From: Aquabacter sediminis
GTDB lineage: Bacteria > Pseudomonadota > Alphaproteobacteria > Rhizobiales > Xanthobacteraceae
Assembly (NCBI RefSeq): GCF_028863665.1
Contig: NZ_JARBFX010000004.1
Coordinates: forward strand, 248,001-312,000
Reading direction: 5' to 3'
DNA length: 64,000 bases
Shown: positions 8,390-17,042 of the stretch, in pieces
Layout: each line of letters opens with the position of its first letter
Numbering within the stretch: position 1 is the first letter of the stretch
Translations under genes and position numbers: made by a program
The notes under the pieces: model-generated
Database searches by the model: none
What the model saw: only the letters and a program-made list of their open reading frames with translations
Told to the model about the DNA's origin: nothing

Positions 8390-9884
8390 TGTCGTTCCCT
8401 AGGTTTTGCGGCGCGAGCACGCGCGGCAGGGTAATTTTGAAGGTGGTTCCCTCGCCCAATTGGGAGTCCAGCACGATGGAGCCGCCCATGCGGCGCACCA
8501 GGGAGCGCACGTGGGCAAGGCCGATGCCTTCGCCAGGCTTGTCCTGCGGACCCGAGCGCCGGAACAGCTCGAACACCCGGCCGCGATCCTCGGCGGCGAT
8601 GCCGCGCCCATTGTCCGAGACCAGGAAGGTCACATAGCCCGGCGTCTCAAGAGCCGACACCGAGATCCGGCCGGGCACGTCGGGGCGCAGGTACTTGACC
8701 GCATTGTCGATGAGGTTGGTGAAGACCTGCTCGAGCGCCATGCGATCGGAAATGATGTCCGGCAGCGGCGTGACATCGATGCGGGCGTCCCGCTCCAGCA
8801 GTTGGTGCGCCATCGTCTCGGCGATGGACGTGACGAGACCGCGCACATCCACTCCGGCGGGATGGAATTCCGCGCGGCCCTGCCGGGAAAGCTCCAGGAT
8901 CGCCTTGATGAGCCGGTCCATCTTCACGATGGACGCCTTGATGAAGCCAAACGCCTCCTCGAAGTCCGCCGCCAGGTCCGCATCCTCGTCCACCTTGCCG
9001 CCCGTCTGCTGGCGCAGCGCGGCAAGCCGGTCGAAGAGGTCGGTGCGCATGGCTTCCAGCTCGCTGGTGAAGCCCATGATGTTCACGAGCGGCGAGCGCA
9101 AGTCGTGGCTGACGATATAGGCGAAGCTCTGGATTTCCTTATTGGCCTCTTCCAGATCCGCCGTGCGCTCGCGGACGCGCTGCTCCAGGGAGAGGTTCGC
9201 GCGCTCCAGGTCGCGATGGGCGAGGCGCAGGTCTTCCGTGTTGCGCCGCACGAGAAGCATGGACAAGGCCGCGATGATGAGGATCGCGATCACGCCGATG
9301 ACGTTCATGACCAGCAGCCAGGTGGCTGTGGCGTTGGACGCGGCGGTTCGGGAGGCCAGAAGCGCCTCCTCTTCGTTCTTCATCTCGGAGATGAGGGTGG
9401 ACATCTGCCGCATGAGGGTCTCGCCCCGACCCGCTTCCACCACGGCCAGCGCCTCGTCCGCCTGCCCGGCCTTTCGCAAGGCAACCGTGCGGGTCAGCTC
9501 CGCCACTTTCTCGCGCACCATGGGGACCAGCTTGCTGATCCGGGCGCCCTGGCTGGGATTGTCCGCCGTGAGTTGCGAGAGGGTCTCCAGCGCCGGCTCA
9601 ATGTCCCGGACCGCACCGTCAAACACCGCGACGAAGCTGTCCCGGCCAGTGAGGAGATAGCCGCGCTCGGAACTTTCCGCCCGCCGGATCATGACCCTGA
9701 GCTCGGACAGGCTGTTCTCGACCTTGAGCGTATGGGCGACCTTGCTGGAATCGTCCCGCGCCCGGTTGACCAGGAAAATGGACGCCGCGCTGATGGCGAT
9801 GAGCATGGAAAAGCCAAGGCCGAGCAGAACCGGCTGGCTGAGAAAGATGGCGCGCTTGGTGTGCGGCGCGGAAGGGGCGGCCAT
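8382..9884 (-). CDS. CHASE3-domain sensor histidine kinase
   Basis: 500 residues. The first membrane helix (about 18-38) and the second (about 190-212) enclose a periplasmic CHASE3 domain whose hallmark is RRAESSERGYLLTG. A coiled coil (LRLAHRDLERANLSLEQRVRERTADLEEANKE) follows, then a HisKA domain with the phospho-His in FAYIVSHDLRSPL, and an ATPase domain with an N box (NLIDNAVKYL), DNGRGI and GEGIGLAHV. The ligand of the sensor domain is unknown; the C-terminal half resembles bacteriophytochrome kinases but has no chromophore domain. First gene of the operon; the 233 bases upstream, shared with the divergent synthetase gene, should hold the promoter. Confidence 0.92.
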   Translation of the reverse strand: MAAPSAPHTKRAIFLSQPVLLGLGFSMLIAISAASIFLVNRARDDSSKVAHTLKVENSLSELRVMIRRAESSERGYLLTGRDSFVAVFDGAVRDIEPALETLSQLTADNPSQGARISKLVPMVREKVAELTRTVALRKAGQADEALAVVEAGRGETLMRQMSTLISEMKNEEEALLASRTAASNATATWLLVMNVIGVIAILIIAALSMLLVRRNTEDLRLAHRDLERANLSLEQRVRERTADLEEANKEIQSFAYIVSHDLRSPLVNIMGFTSELEAMRTDLFDRLAALRQQTGGKVDEDADLAADFEEAFGFIKASIVKMDRLIKAILELSRQGRAEFHPAGVDVRGLVTSIAETMAHQLLERDARIDVTPLPDIISDRMALEQVFTNLIDNAVKYLRPDVPGRISVSALETPGYVTFLVSDNGRGIAAEDRGRVFELFRRSGPQDKPGEGIGLAHVRSLVRRMGGSIVLDSQLGEGTTFKITLPRVLAPQNLGNDNG

Positions 9885-10049
9885 TCAGGTCGTCCAACCT
9901 CGGACAAGTGTGAAGGGTGATGATCGGAAGATGGACAAGAATGAAGGTCGCGATTTTGATTCCTGACCTTCTCTCTATAAGAAATCTCAGTGGCGCGATA
10001 GCGCAACGGCTGGGCGAAAATAAAGTCGCGGTTCAGAAAAGGTCATATA

Positions 10050-10061
10050 AAGCTATAGCTT
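10050..10061. promoter_or_regulatory. Possible operator palindrome before the synthetase gene
   Basis: AAGCTATAGCTT is a perfect 12-base palindrome 56 bases upstream of the synthetase start, in the AT-rich spacer (9885-10117) shared with the divergent kinase gene. It overlaps CATATAAAG, which could act as a -10 region. No regulator is known for it. Confidence 0.3.
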
Positions 10062-10117
10062 GTCCGTAAGCAGCCAATATGCTCCTATGAGCCGGTTCAT
10101 TTGGACGATGGAGTATC

Positions 10118-11563
10118 ATGCAGGTTCCAGAACGCAGTCGCCTTCTTCAGGGTGCACCTGAAGCGCAGAGTGGGGCTCAGGAGGCCCCCCTGATGGTTTC
10201 ACCCGCGCAGGGCGCGGCCCCGGTCGAGGCCGGAGACGAGGCGAAATCCTACATCCAGTCCTACGGTGTGCCCGACATCGTGGAAGTCCTCCTGCCCGAC
10301 ACCAGCGGTGTGCTCCGCGGAAAGTGGATCCCCGGCCAGTCCATGGCCAAGATATGGGAAAGCGGCGTCGCCATTCCCCTATCCATCTTCGGCCTCGACA
10401 TCTGGGGCTGCGAGGTGGAGGCCACCGAAATTCATCTGGAGACCGGCGACAAGGACGGCCTGTGCTGGCCGGTGCCCGGCACGCTGAAGCCGGTGCCCTG
10501 GTCTCCGCGCCCGGCGGCGCAGGTGCTCATCACCATGCATGAGCCGGATGGTCGCCCCTGGCTCCTCGACCCGCGCCAGCAACTGGCCCGCATTGTCGAG
10601 CGCTTCTCGGCGCTGGGGCTCACGCCGGTGGTGGCGTTCGAACTGGAATTCTATCTGCTGAAGCCCGGAGAGCCCGGTCAGCCGCCCGAGCCGGTCTTTC
10701 CGGCCACCGGGCAGGCGCGCCAGAACATGTATTCCATGTCTGACCTCGATGCCTTCGCGCCGGTGCTGCATGATATGCGTACAGCGGCGGCGACCCAGGG
10801 CCTGCCGGCCGACACGGTCATATCCGAGGCGGCGCCCGGCCAGTTCGAGGTCAATCTCTATCACCGCGCCGATCCCATGGCCGCGGCGGACGATGCGATC
10901 CTGCTGAAACGGCTGATCGACGGGGTCGCCCATCGGCACGGCCTGCGCGCCACCTTCATGGCCAAGCCCCTGCTCGATTTCGCCGGCAACGGCATGCATG
11001 TGCATGTGAGCCTGAAGGACAAGAGCGGCGCCAATGCCTTCTCGCGCGAAGGCGGGGAGGGCGACAAGCTGCTGCGGCACGCCGCAGGCGGGCTTCTCGC
11101 GACCATGGCGGAAACGCTGCTCTTCTTCGTCCCGGGCTTCAACGGCTATCGGCGCCTCGTGCCCGGCAGCTATGCGCCAACGGGCATCACCTGGGGGTTC
11201 GACAACCGCTCGGTGGCTGTGCGGGTCCCCAATGGTCCCCCCAACGCCAAGCGCTTGGAGCATCGCATCGCAGGCGCGGACGCCCATCCGCATCTGGTGC
11301 TCGCTGGCATTCTCGCCGGCATGCTGGAGGGGATCGAGGCCGGTATCGAACCGCCGCCCCCCTTGAGTGGCAATGCCTACGACCATGAGGCGGAAAGCCT
11401 TTCCCCCTCCATGAGCGAAGCCATCAACCGCTTCCGCAACTCGGACTTCATCGCCCGGGCGTTCGGAGAGGAATATCGGCGGATCTATGCCGTCATGAAG
11501 CAGGCGGAACTCGACGCACTTTCGCGCGTCATCTCGTCGCTGGAGTACGACACGTATTTGTAA
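10118..11563 (+). CDS. Glutamine-synthetase-like ligase (PuuA/GMAS class)
   Basis: 481 residues, type I-like GS fold. A Pro/Ala-rich start of about 40 residues is followed by the beta-grasp domain and then the catalytic motifs: VAFELEFYLL, EAAPGQFEVNL, GNGMHVHVSL, NGYRRLVPGSYAP, WGFDNRS and RLEHRIAGADAHP. The last two are typical of gamma-glutamyl-amide ligases rather than ammonia-assimilating GlnA. Known relatives join glutamate to putrescine, other amines or methylamine. No polyamine catabolism genes lie nearby, so the amine is undetermined. GGAG sits 4 bases before the ATG. The gene is monocistronic, with two hairpins after its stop. Confidence 0.85.
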   Translation: MQVPERSRLLQGAPEAQSGAQEAPLMVSPAQGAAPVEAGDEAKSYIQSYGVPDIVEVLLPDTSGVLRGKWIPGQSMAKIWESGVAIPLSIFGLDIWGCEVEATEIHLETGDKDGLCWPVPGTLKPVPWSPRPAAQVLITMHEPDGRPWLLDPRQQLARIVERFSALGLTPVVAFELEFYLLKPGEPGQPPEPVFPATGQARQNMYSMSDLDAFAPVLHDMRTAAATQGLPADTVISEAAPGQFEVNLYHRADPMAAADDAILLKRLIDGVAHRHGLRATFMAKPLLDFAGNGMHVHVSLKDKSGANAFSREGGEGDKLLRHAAGGLLATMAETLLFFVPGFNGYRRLVPGSYAPTGITWGFDNRSVAVRVPNGPPNAKRLEHRIAGADAHPHLVLAGILAGMLEGIEAGIEPPPPLSGNAYDHEAESLSPSMSEAINRFRNSDFIARAFGEEYRRIYAVMKQAELDALSRVISSLEYDTYL

Positions 11564-11577
11564 GAGCAACCACCACC

Positions 11578-11637
11578 CCGGGGCGTCCATTGGATGCCCC
11601 GGCCATTAGCTTCTCGGCATCCCTTGGATGCCGGGGA
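11578..11637. repeat. Twin related hairpins after the synthetase gene
   Basis: Two strong hairpins lie side by side. The first (11578-11602) has an 11-base-pair stem with one G-T pair and an ATT loop; the second (11611-11637) has a stem of about 12 pairs around GGCATCC/GGATGCC and a CTT loop. They share the GGATGCC-CGG core, so they look like two copies of one small palindromic unit. There is no T tract, so if they end transcription it is not by the classical mechanism; they may instead protect the 3' end of the mRNA. Confidence 0.6.
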
Positions 11638-11645
11638 GAGGGTGA

Positions 11646-11900
11646 TCAGTGCGCCGGTCGCGGCCGGCGCCAATGCCTTCTACGGGCACGCTCCATATGC
11701 ACCGGCTCCATATCATTGGGGATGCTGGGAGCGGTGGTGCGCCAGGTCACCACTTCGGTGATGGCGCCGCTGACGCATTGACCTGTGCTGCCGGAAATCG
11801 CTCCGGACGGCATGATGACATGACCATCGCTGTTTGGAATGGCAGCGGGGACGGAAGTGCGGCCCAAATCTTCCGGCATACGCCGTGCGACATGGCCCAT
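11646..11900 (-). CDS. Hypothetical 84-residue protein with perfect ribosome site
   Basis: I do not recognise the family. The ATG at 11900 is preceded by AAGGAGG with a 7-base gap, a near-ideal Shine-Dalgarno sequence that would be unlikely by chance. The product is hydrophilic, with no membrane segment; it has a central PSGAISGSTGQCVSG stretch with one Cys, and an Arg-rich end (RARRRHWRRPRP). Codon third positions are mostly G or C, as in neighbouring genes but less strongly. It is divergent from the 34-residue membrane protein gene, and the FNR-type box lies about 130 bases upstream. It ends just before the twin hairpins. Confidence 0.6.
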   Translation of the reverse strand: MGHVARRMPEDLGRTSVPAAIPNSDGHVIMPSGAISGSTGQCVSGAITEVVTWRTTAPSIPNDMEPVHMERARRRHWRRPRPAH

Positions 11901-12024
11901 GGCAGGTCCTCCTTATTATTCTGGGTTGTTCCCCCCATTGCCCATCAAGATGGTCCTTCCACCGGGAAAGTCCAGGGGGACTTCATCGGGCCTGGTTGGG
12001 TCCGACATGCGACCGGCGCATGGT

Positions 12025-12066
12025 TTGATCCGGATCAAGGGACGAAAGGGCGAGTCTTCTTAGCCT
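12025..12066 (+). promoter_or_regulatory. FNR/FixK-type box and class II promoter
   Basis: TTGAT-CCGG-ATCAA (12025-12038) matches the FNR/FixK consensus TTGAT-N4-ATCAA in both arms. TAGCCT (12061-12066) fits the TAnnnT -10 pattern. If the box centre is at -41.5, as in class II activated promoters, this hexamer falls exactly at -12 to -7 and transcription would start near 12073, 20 bases before the small-protein ATG. No comparable -10 lies at that distance leftward, so the rightward gene is the better target. Confidence 0.68.
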
Positions 12067-12092
12067 TGGCGGCAATAACCAAGGAGGATGCC

Positions 12093-12197
12093 ATGCCCGC
12101 CGATGTCGCCCTTGTGATCACCGCTGTCGTTGCAGCTTTCGTGGTCTTCGCCGCAGTGCTCGCCTGGGCCGATTTCCATACCCGCCCCTCCCACTAG
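12093..12197 (+). CDS. 34-residue single-pass membrane protein
   Basis: The ATG is preceded by AAGGAGG with a 5-base gap, one of the best ribosome sites in the window. The product is MPADVALVITAVV followed by a continuous hydrophobic helix up to VLAWADF, then a short polar tail (HTRPSH). A single transmembrane helix with the tail in the cytoplasm is the simplest reading. Its promoter carries an FNR/FixK-type box, so it is probably made under low oxygen. Small subunits of terminal oxidases (for example CydX or CcoQ) have this build, but the sequence does not match one that I recognise, and no oxidase genes lie near. Convergent with the MFS gene. Confidence 0.7.
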   Translation: MPADVALVITAVVAAFVVFAAVLAWADFHTRPSH

Positions 12198-12211
12198 TCG
12201 GGAGGCCTTCA

Positions 12212-13675
12212 TCAAGGCTGCGGCGGTACCTCGCTGCGGGGATCAGGCAAGGTGTGCTTCTCGATGGTGGACTTGGCCCCCGTCATTTCCGCCCCCGCAT
12301 CCTTGGGAAGTCGAAGGAACGAGAATACTGAAAGCGCCGAAATGGCGGCGACGACGAGGAAGGCGGGCGTGAAGTCCGCCTGCACGAGGGTGTCGGACCC
12401 GCGGATCTCGCGCATGGCCTCCAGCACCATTCCGGCCACCGCGACGCCCACAGACAGCGAGATTTGCTGGGCGACACTTGCGAACGAGGTGGCGCGGCTC
12501 ATGTCGGCCTGTTCCACGTCCGCATAGGCGATGGCGTTCAGCGCTGTGAATTCCAGTGACCGGAAGAAGCCGCCCACCAGCAGAACACCCATGATGATGA
12601 GGTGAGGCGTCTCCGGCGTGAAAAGCACGTTCGCCGCGATGAAGGCGGAGGATATGAGGCTGTTCACCACTAGGATCCGGCGGAAGCCGAAATGCCGGAT
12701 GATGGGCGCGGCCGTTGACTTCATCACCAGCGCGCCGGCCGACGAGGCGAAGGTCAGGAGGCCGGAGGCCAGCGGCGACAGCCCAAAGGTGAGTTGCAGC
12801 ATCAGGGGCAGCAGGAAGGGGATGGCGCCGATCCCCACCCGGAACAGGGAGGCCCCCAGTACGCCGGCCCGGAAGGTGGTCAGCCGTAGCAGGGTCAGGT
12901 CGATGACCGCATTGGGCGTGCGGTGCGCGTGGCGCACGTAGAAGCCGAAGATGACGACGCCGGCCGAGCCGATGGCGAGGGCCAGCCAGAGCGACATCAT
13001 CGCCTCGCCCATGAGCGCCAGACCCGCCACGATGCCAGAAAGGCCGAGGCCGGAGAGCACGAGGCCGCGCAGGTCCAGCGGTGGCACGTCCTCCTCGCGC
13101 ACGTTCTCGATGAAGCGGGTGGCCAGGATCACGCCGAGAATGCCGATGGGCACGTTGATGAAGAAGATGAACCGCCAGTCGAAATAGGTGGTGATGAAGC
13201 CCCCCAGCGGCGGGCCCAGCACCGGCCCCAGCAAGGCCGGCATGGTGAGCCAGGCGAGCGCCGAAACCAGTTCGGACTTGGGAATGGAGCGCAAGATAAC
13301 GAGGCGTCCCACCGGCACCATCATGGCGCCGCCCATGCCCTGGATGATGCGGTAGAGCACGAAGTCCACGAGCCCGGTGGAGAGCCCGCACAGGATCGAG
13401 CCCAGCGTGAAGATGACGATGGCTGAGCGAAAGACCGTGCGCGCCCCGTAGCGATCCGCCGCCCAGCCGCTCGCCGGTATGAACACCGCAAGCGACAGGA
13501 GGTAGGAGGTCATCGCCAGCTTCAGCGAGACCGGATCCTCCTGCAGCGAGGTGGCGATGGCGGGCAGTGCCGTGGAGATGATGGTGGAATCCACCTGCTC
13601 CATGAACAGCGCGCAAGCCACGATGAGCGGGATGAGGACCTGTCGGGGCAACTGGCGGGGGAGGGCAGCCGGCAT
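12212..13675 (-). CDS. DHA2-family MFS drug exporter (EmrB/QacA type)
   Basis: 487 residues with about 14 hydrophobic helices. The N-terminal helix has MEQVDSTIISTALPAI, the classical DHA2 motif in which Asp lies in helix 1; GWAADRYGARTVF is motif A between helices 2 and 3, and LGPVLGPPLGGFI is motif C, which marks drug:proton antiporters. The start at 13675 is chosen because the preceding in-frame 63 residues (up to 13864) do not resemble a membrane protein and run into the nadE promoter region. No membrane-fusion partner (EmrA) is adjacent. Substrate unknown. Confidence 0.9.
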   Translation of the reverse strand: MPAALPRQLPRQVLIPLIVACALFMEQVDSTIISTALPAIATSLQEDPVSLKLAMTSYLLSLAVFIPASGWAADRYGARTVFRSAIVIFTLGSILCGLSTGLVDFVLYRIIQGMGGAMMVPVGRLVILRSIPKSELVSALAWLTMPALLGPVLGPPLGGFITTYFDWRFIFFINVPIGILGVILATRFIENVREEDVPPLDLRGLVLSGLGLSGIVAGLALMGEAMMSLWLALAIGSAGVVIFGFYVRHAHRTPNAVIDLTLLRLTTFRAGVLGASLFRVGIGAIPFLLPLMLQLTFGLSPLASGLLTFASSAGALVMKSTAAPIIRHFGFRRILVVNSLISSAFIAANVLFTPETPHLIIMGVLLVGGFFRSLEFTALNAIAYADVEQADMSRATSFASVAQQISLSVGVAVAGMVLEAMREIRGSDTLVQADFTPAFLVVAAISALSVFSFLRLPKDAGAEMTGAKSTIEKHTLPDPRSEVPPQP

Positions 13676-13835
13676 GTTCGCTCTGCTTTCTGTTCTCCTC
13701 CTTAAATGAAATCGGCGGGGTTGGAAAAGCGTGCCGCACGCAGAACCGCCGGCAAGTGCATGCGGTTGGTGCGGTGGAACAGCCGGGCCACATCCTGTAG
13801 AGCTAGCCTTGCCCGGCGGGGAACAGGAGATGTGC

Positions 13836-15893
13836 GTGGCCAAGGACCTCACCTCGGACTTCACCTCCCTCTACGCTCACGAATTCGTGCGGATCGCAGC
13901 CTGTGTGCCCCGAGCGACCGTGACCGATCCCGAATTCGCGGTGGAGGAGACGCTGCGCATCGCCCGCGAGGGGCATGCCGCCAAGGCCGCCGTGCTGCTG
14001 TTCCCGGAACTTGGCCTGTCCTCCTATGCCATCGACGACCTCCTGTTCCAGGACGCGCTCCTGGACGAGGTGGAGGCGGCCATCCGCACCTTGGTTGAGG
14101 CCTCCCGCGATCTGTTCCCGGTGCTGCTGGTGGGCGCGCCGCTGCGTTGTGAGGGACGCCTTTATAATACGGCGGTGGTGATCCATGGCGGATCGGTGCT
14201 GGGCGTGGTGCCAAAGACTTACCTGCCCAATTACCGGGAATTCTACGAGCGGCGCCATTTTACCTCCGGCGCGGCGGTGCGGGGACGGCGCATCGAGGTG
14301 GCGGGGCAGGAGGCACCGTTCGGAGTCGACCTGATTTTCCGTTCGGAAGGCACGGTTCCCTTCACCTTCCATGCGGAAATCTGCGAGGACATCTGGGTTC
14401 CTCTGCCGCCCTCCACCCGCGCGGCGCTGGCGGGCGCCGAGGTGCTGCTCAACCTGTCGGCGTCCAACATTACCATCGGCAAGGCGGGGAGCCGGCGGCT
14501 GCTCTGCGCCAGCCAGTCCGCCCGGACCATTTCGGCCTATGCCTATTCAGCGGCGGGACCTGGCGAATCCACCACCGACCTGGCTTGGGATGGTCATGCG
14601 GCGGTGTTCGAGTACGGCGACTTGCTCGCCGAGACCGAGCGCTTCCCGGTCGGGGCGGTGATTGCCACGGCGGATGTGGACCTCGGCCGCATCCGGCAGG
14701 AGCGCATGCGCATGTCCACCTATGGGGACAGTGTGCGAGAGGAGGGGGGCGCGGCTGTGTTCCGCACCATTGCTTTCCGCCTTGATGCGCCGGCCCATCC
14801 GGTGCCGCTCCAGCGTGCCATCGAGCGCTTTCCTTTCGTGCCCTCCAATCCGGAGCGGCTGCGGGAAGATTGCTACGAGGCCTACAACATCCAGGTGCAG
14901 GGCCTCGCCAAGCGGCTTGAGGCCACGGGCCTCCAGAAGGCGGTGATCGGGGTTTCCGGGGGGCTGGATTCCACCCAGGCCCTCATCGTCACGGTCAAGG
15001 CCATGGACCTGCTGGGCCGGGATCGGTCCAACGTGCTGGCCTATACGCTGCCTGGGTTTGCGACCTCCGATCACACCAAGGCCAATGCCTGGGCGCTGAT
15101 GCGGGCGCTGGGGGTGAGTGCGCAGGAGATCGACATCCGCCCGGCTGCCCGGCAGATGCTGGCGGACATGGGCCATCCCTTCGCCAGCGGCGAGCCGGTC
15201 TATGACGTGACGTTCGAGAATGTGCAGGCGGGCCTGCGGACCGACTATCTGTTCCGCCTGGCCAACCAGGCCGGGGGGCTGGTGGTGGGGACGGGGGACC
15301 TGTCGGAGCTGGCTTTGGGGTGGTGCACCTATGGCGTCGGGGACCACATGTCCCACTACAACGTCAATGCCTCCGTCTCCAAGACCTTGATCCAACATCT
15401 GATTCGCTTTGTGGCCGGGTCCGGGGACGTGGACGTGGAGACCGCCGGGATCCTCTTGTCCATCCTCGATACCGAGATCTCGCCGGAGCTGGTGCCGGCG
15501 AGCGATGGGAAGCCGATCCAGTCCACCCAGCAGATCGTCGGGCCCTACGCACTGCAGGATTTCAACCTGTTCTACCTCACGCGCTACGGCTATCGCCCGT
15601 CCAAGATCGCCTTCCTCGCCCACCATGCCTGGGGGGATGCGACGCGGGGAGCCTGGCCAGAGGACATGCCTGAGGCCGAGCGAAGAGCCTATGCCCTCGG
15701 CGAGATCAAGGCTTGGCTCAAGGTGTTCTTGTCGCGATTCTTCGTCAGCCAGTTCAAGCGTTCCACCTTGCCCAACGGACCGAAGATTTCCTCCGGCGGG
15801 GCCCTGTCCCCGAGGGGCGACTGGCGAGCCCCCTCCGACGGCCAGGCCAAGGTGTGGCTGAAGGAGCTGGCGGAGAACGTGCCCGACGCCTGA
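13836..15893 (+). CDS. nadE: Glutamine-dependent NAD+ synthetase
   Basis: 685 residues, the long glutamine-using form (like that of Mycobacterium). The N-terminal nitrilase-type glutaminase domain (1-300) shows its Glu in [10 protein letters not shown], Lys in [13 protein letters not shown] and the nucleophile Cys in [11 protein letters not shown]. The C-terminal synthetase domain (about 330-685) has the PP-loop [12 protein letters not shown]. It amidates nicotinic acid adenine dinucleotide to NAD+, with ammonia channelled between the domains. GTG at 13836 is preferred because AGGAG lies 6 bases upstream; the ATG at 13830 directly abuts that site. Confidence 0.94.
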   Translation: MAKDLTSDFTSLYAHEFVRIAACVPRATVTDPEFAVEETLRIAREGHAAKAAVLLFPELGLSSYAIDDLLFQDALLDEVEAAIRTLVEASRDLFPVLLVGAPLRCEGRLYNTAVVIHGGSVLGVVPKTYLPNYREFYERRHFTSGAAVRGRRIEVAGQEAPFGVDLIFRSEGTVPFTFHAEICEDIWVPLPPSTRAALAGAEVLLNLSASNITIGKAGSRRLLCASQSARTISAYAYSAAGPGESTTDLAWDGHAAVFEYGDLLAETERFPVGAVIATADVDLGRIRQERMRMSTYGDSVREEGGAAVFRTIAFRLDAPAHPVPLQRAIERFPFVPSNPERLREDCYEAYNIQVQGLAKRLEATGLQKAVIGVSGGLDSTQALIVTVKAMDLLGRDRSNVLAYTLPGFATSDHTKANAWALMRALGVSAQEIDIRPAARQMLADMGHPFASGEPVYDVTFENVQAGLRTDYLFRLANQAGGLVVGTGDLSELALGWCTYGVGDHMSHYNVNASVSKTLIQHLIRFVAGSGDVDVETAGILLSILDTEISPELVPASDGKPIQSTQQIVGPYALQDFNLFYLTRYGYRPSKIAFLAHHAWGDATRGAWPEDMPEAERRAYALGEIKAWLKVFLSRFFVSQFKRSTLPNGPKISSGGALSPRGDWRAPSDGQAKVWLKELAENVPDA

Positions 15894-16064
15894 CGTTGGG
15901 TCAGCTTCAAATCCGAAGTGGCTTTACGCGGGACGGCCTTTGGGCCAGAAGGCATTTGCCACGATGAAGCCGCATGGATAGGTTACGCGCCCTCGACCGG
16001 GCGCTGGCCTTGTGCCGTGCGCTCGCCCTTGCGACCCGTGCGATCCCCCCTTTCCGGACCGTTC

Positions 16065-16742
16065 ATGACCGATATTTTCCACGAGATCGAAGAAGACCTG
16101 CGGCGCGACCGCCTGCGCCGGGTCTGGGACCGCTACGGCATCGTGTTCGTCGCCCTGGTGATTGCGGTGATTGCCGGTTCGGCCGGCTATGCCGGCTTCA
16201 AGTGGTGGAAGCTGAAGCAGGATCAGGCCTCCGGCGCCCGCTTCGAGGCTGCCAGCCAGTTGGCCGCCGCCGGCAAGGTCGCCGATGCCGAGGCGGCCTA
16301 CCTCGCCCTCGCCAAGGATGGCACGGCCGGCTACCAGATGCTGGCGCGCTTCCGCGCCGCCTCCGAGCTCGCCCCCACCGACAAGGCGAAGGCCGCTGCC
16401 GCCTTCGACGCCCTCGCCGCCGACGGGAGCCTCTCCACCCTGGCGCGGGACCTTGCCCGGGTCCGTGCCGCCATGTTGCTTGTGGACACCGCGCCGCTCG
16501 CCGACATTCAGGCCCGCCTCCAGGCGCTGGCCGACAGCCAGAGCGCATTGCGCTATTCCGCCCGGGAGATCCTGGCGTTGGCGCAGTACAAGGCCGGTGA
16601 CCTGGCCGCCGCCAACAAGGCGGCCGCGCTCCTCCTGGAGGAACCGGAGGTGCCGCCGGGCGTGCGCAATCGCGCCGAACTCATCCGCGCTCTGACGGCT
16701 GCGGCCGTGCAGATCAATCCCGCCGCTGCCGCCACCCAGTGA
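16065..16742 (+). CDS. YfgM-like TPR membrane protein
   Basis: 225 residues. A short cytosolic N-terminus (IFHEIEEDLRRDRLRRVWDRYG) precedes one transmembrane helix (about 25-45, FVALVIAVIAGSAGYAGF); the rest is an Ala-rich TPR_21-type helical repeat domain expected in the periplasm. E. coli YfgM is an ancillary SecYEG-linked chaperone, and this family is regularly found upstream of bamB and der, as here minus bamB. It is followed after 11 bases by the lipoprotein gene and then der, so the three are probably one operon. Confidence 0.86.
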   Translation: MTDIFHEIEEDLRRDRLRRVWDRYGIVFVALVIAVIAGSAGYAGFKWWKLKQDQASGARFEAASQLAAAGKVADAEAAYLALAKDGTAGYQMLARFRAASELAPTDKAKAAAAFDALAADGSLSTLARDLARVRAAMLLVDTAPLADIQARLQALADSQSALRYSAREILALAQYKAGDLAAANKAAALLLEEPEVPPGVRNRAELIRALTAAAVQINPAAAATQ

Positions 16743-16753
16743 GGACCGCAGAC

Positions 16754-17017
16754 ATGGCCCATCGCCCTTCCTTGTTCCTGCGCCTGGCGATCGTCATGGC
16801 CCTCGGCCTTGGCGTCGCCAGCTGCGAGACGCTGGAAAAGTTCAATCCCTTCGACGAGAAGAAGCCGCCGCTGCCGGGCGAGCGCAAGCCGGTCTTCCCG
16901 CAGGGCGTGCCGGGGGTGACCTATTCCGGCCCGGTGGCCCAGCCGTCCAATTCCAACGTGGATCCGACCGTCCTTCAGCCGCAGCAGCAGCAGGGCGGAA
17001 CGAGCCAGCGCAACTGA
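16754..17017 (+). CDS. Short lipoprotein in the BamB position
   Basis: 87 residues. The signal peptide ends in a good lipobox (GVASC), then comes [20 protein letters not shown] and a Pro/Gln-rich unstructured tail ending in polyglutamine. No folded domain is visible. The NPF...PPLPGER(K)xVFP segment resembles the N-terminal tether of alphaproteobacterial BamB lipoproteins, but the beta-propeller is absent. GAGGA lies 7 bases before the chosen ATG; an overlapping start at 16739 is possible. It lies between the YfgM-like gene and der, where bamB is usual. Confidence 0.75.
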   Translation: MAHRPSLFLRLAIVMALGLGVASCETLEKFNPFDEKKPPLPGERKPVFPQGVPGVTYSGPVAQPSNSNVDPTVLQPQQQQGGTSQRN

Positions 17018-17042
17018 GCCAGAAGGCTTCGGCGGTCCTTTC

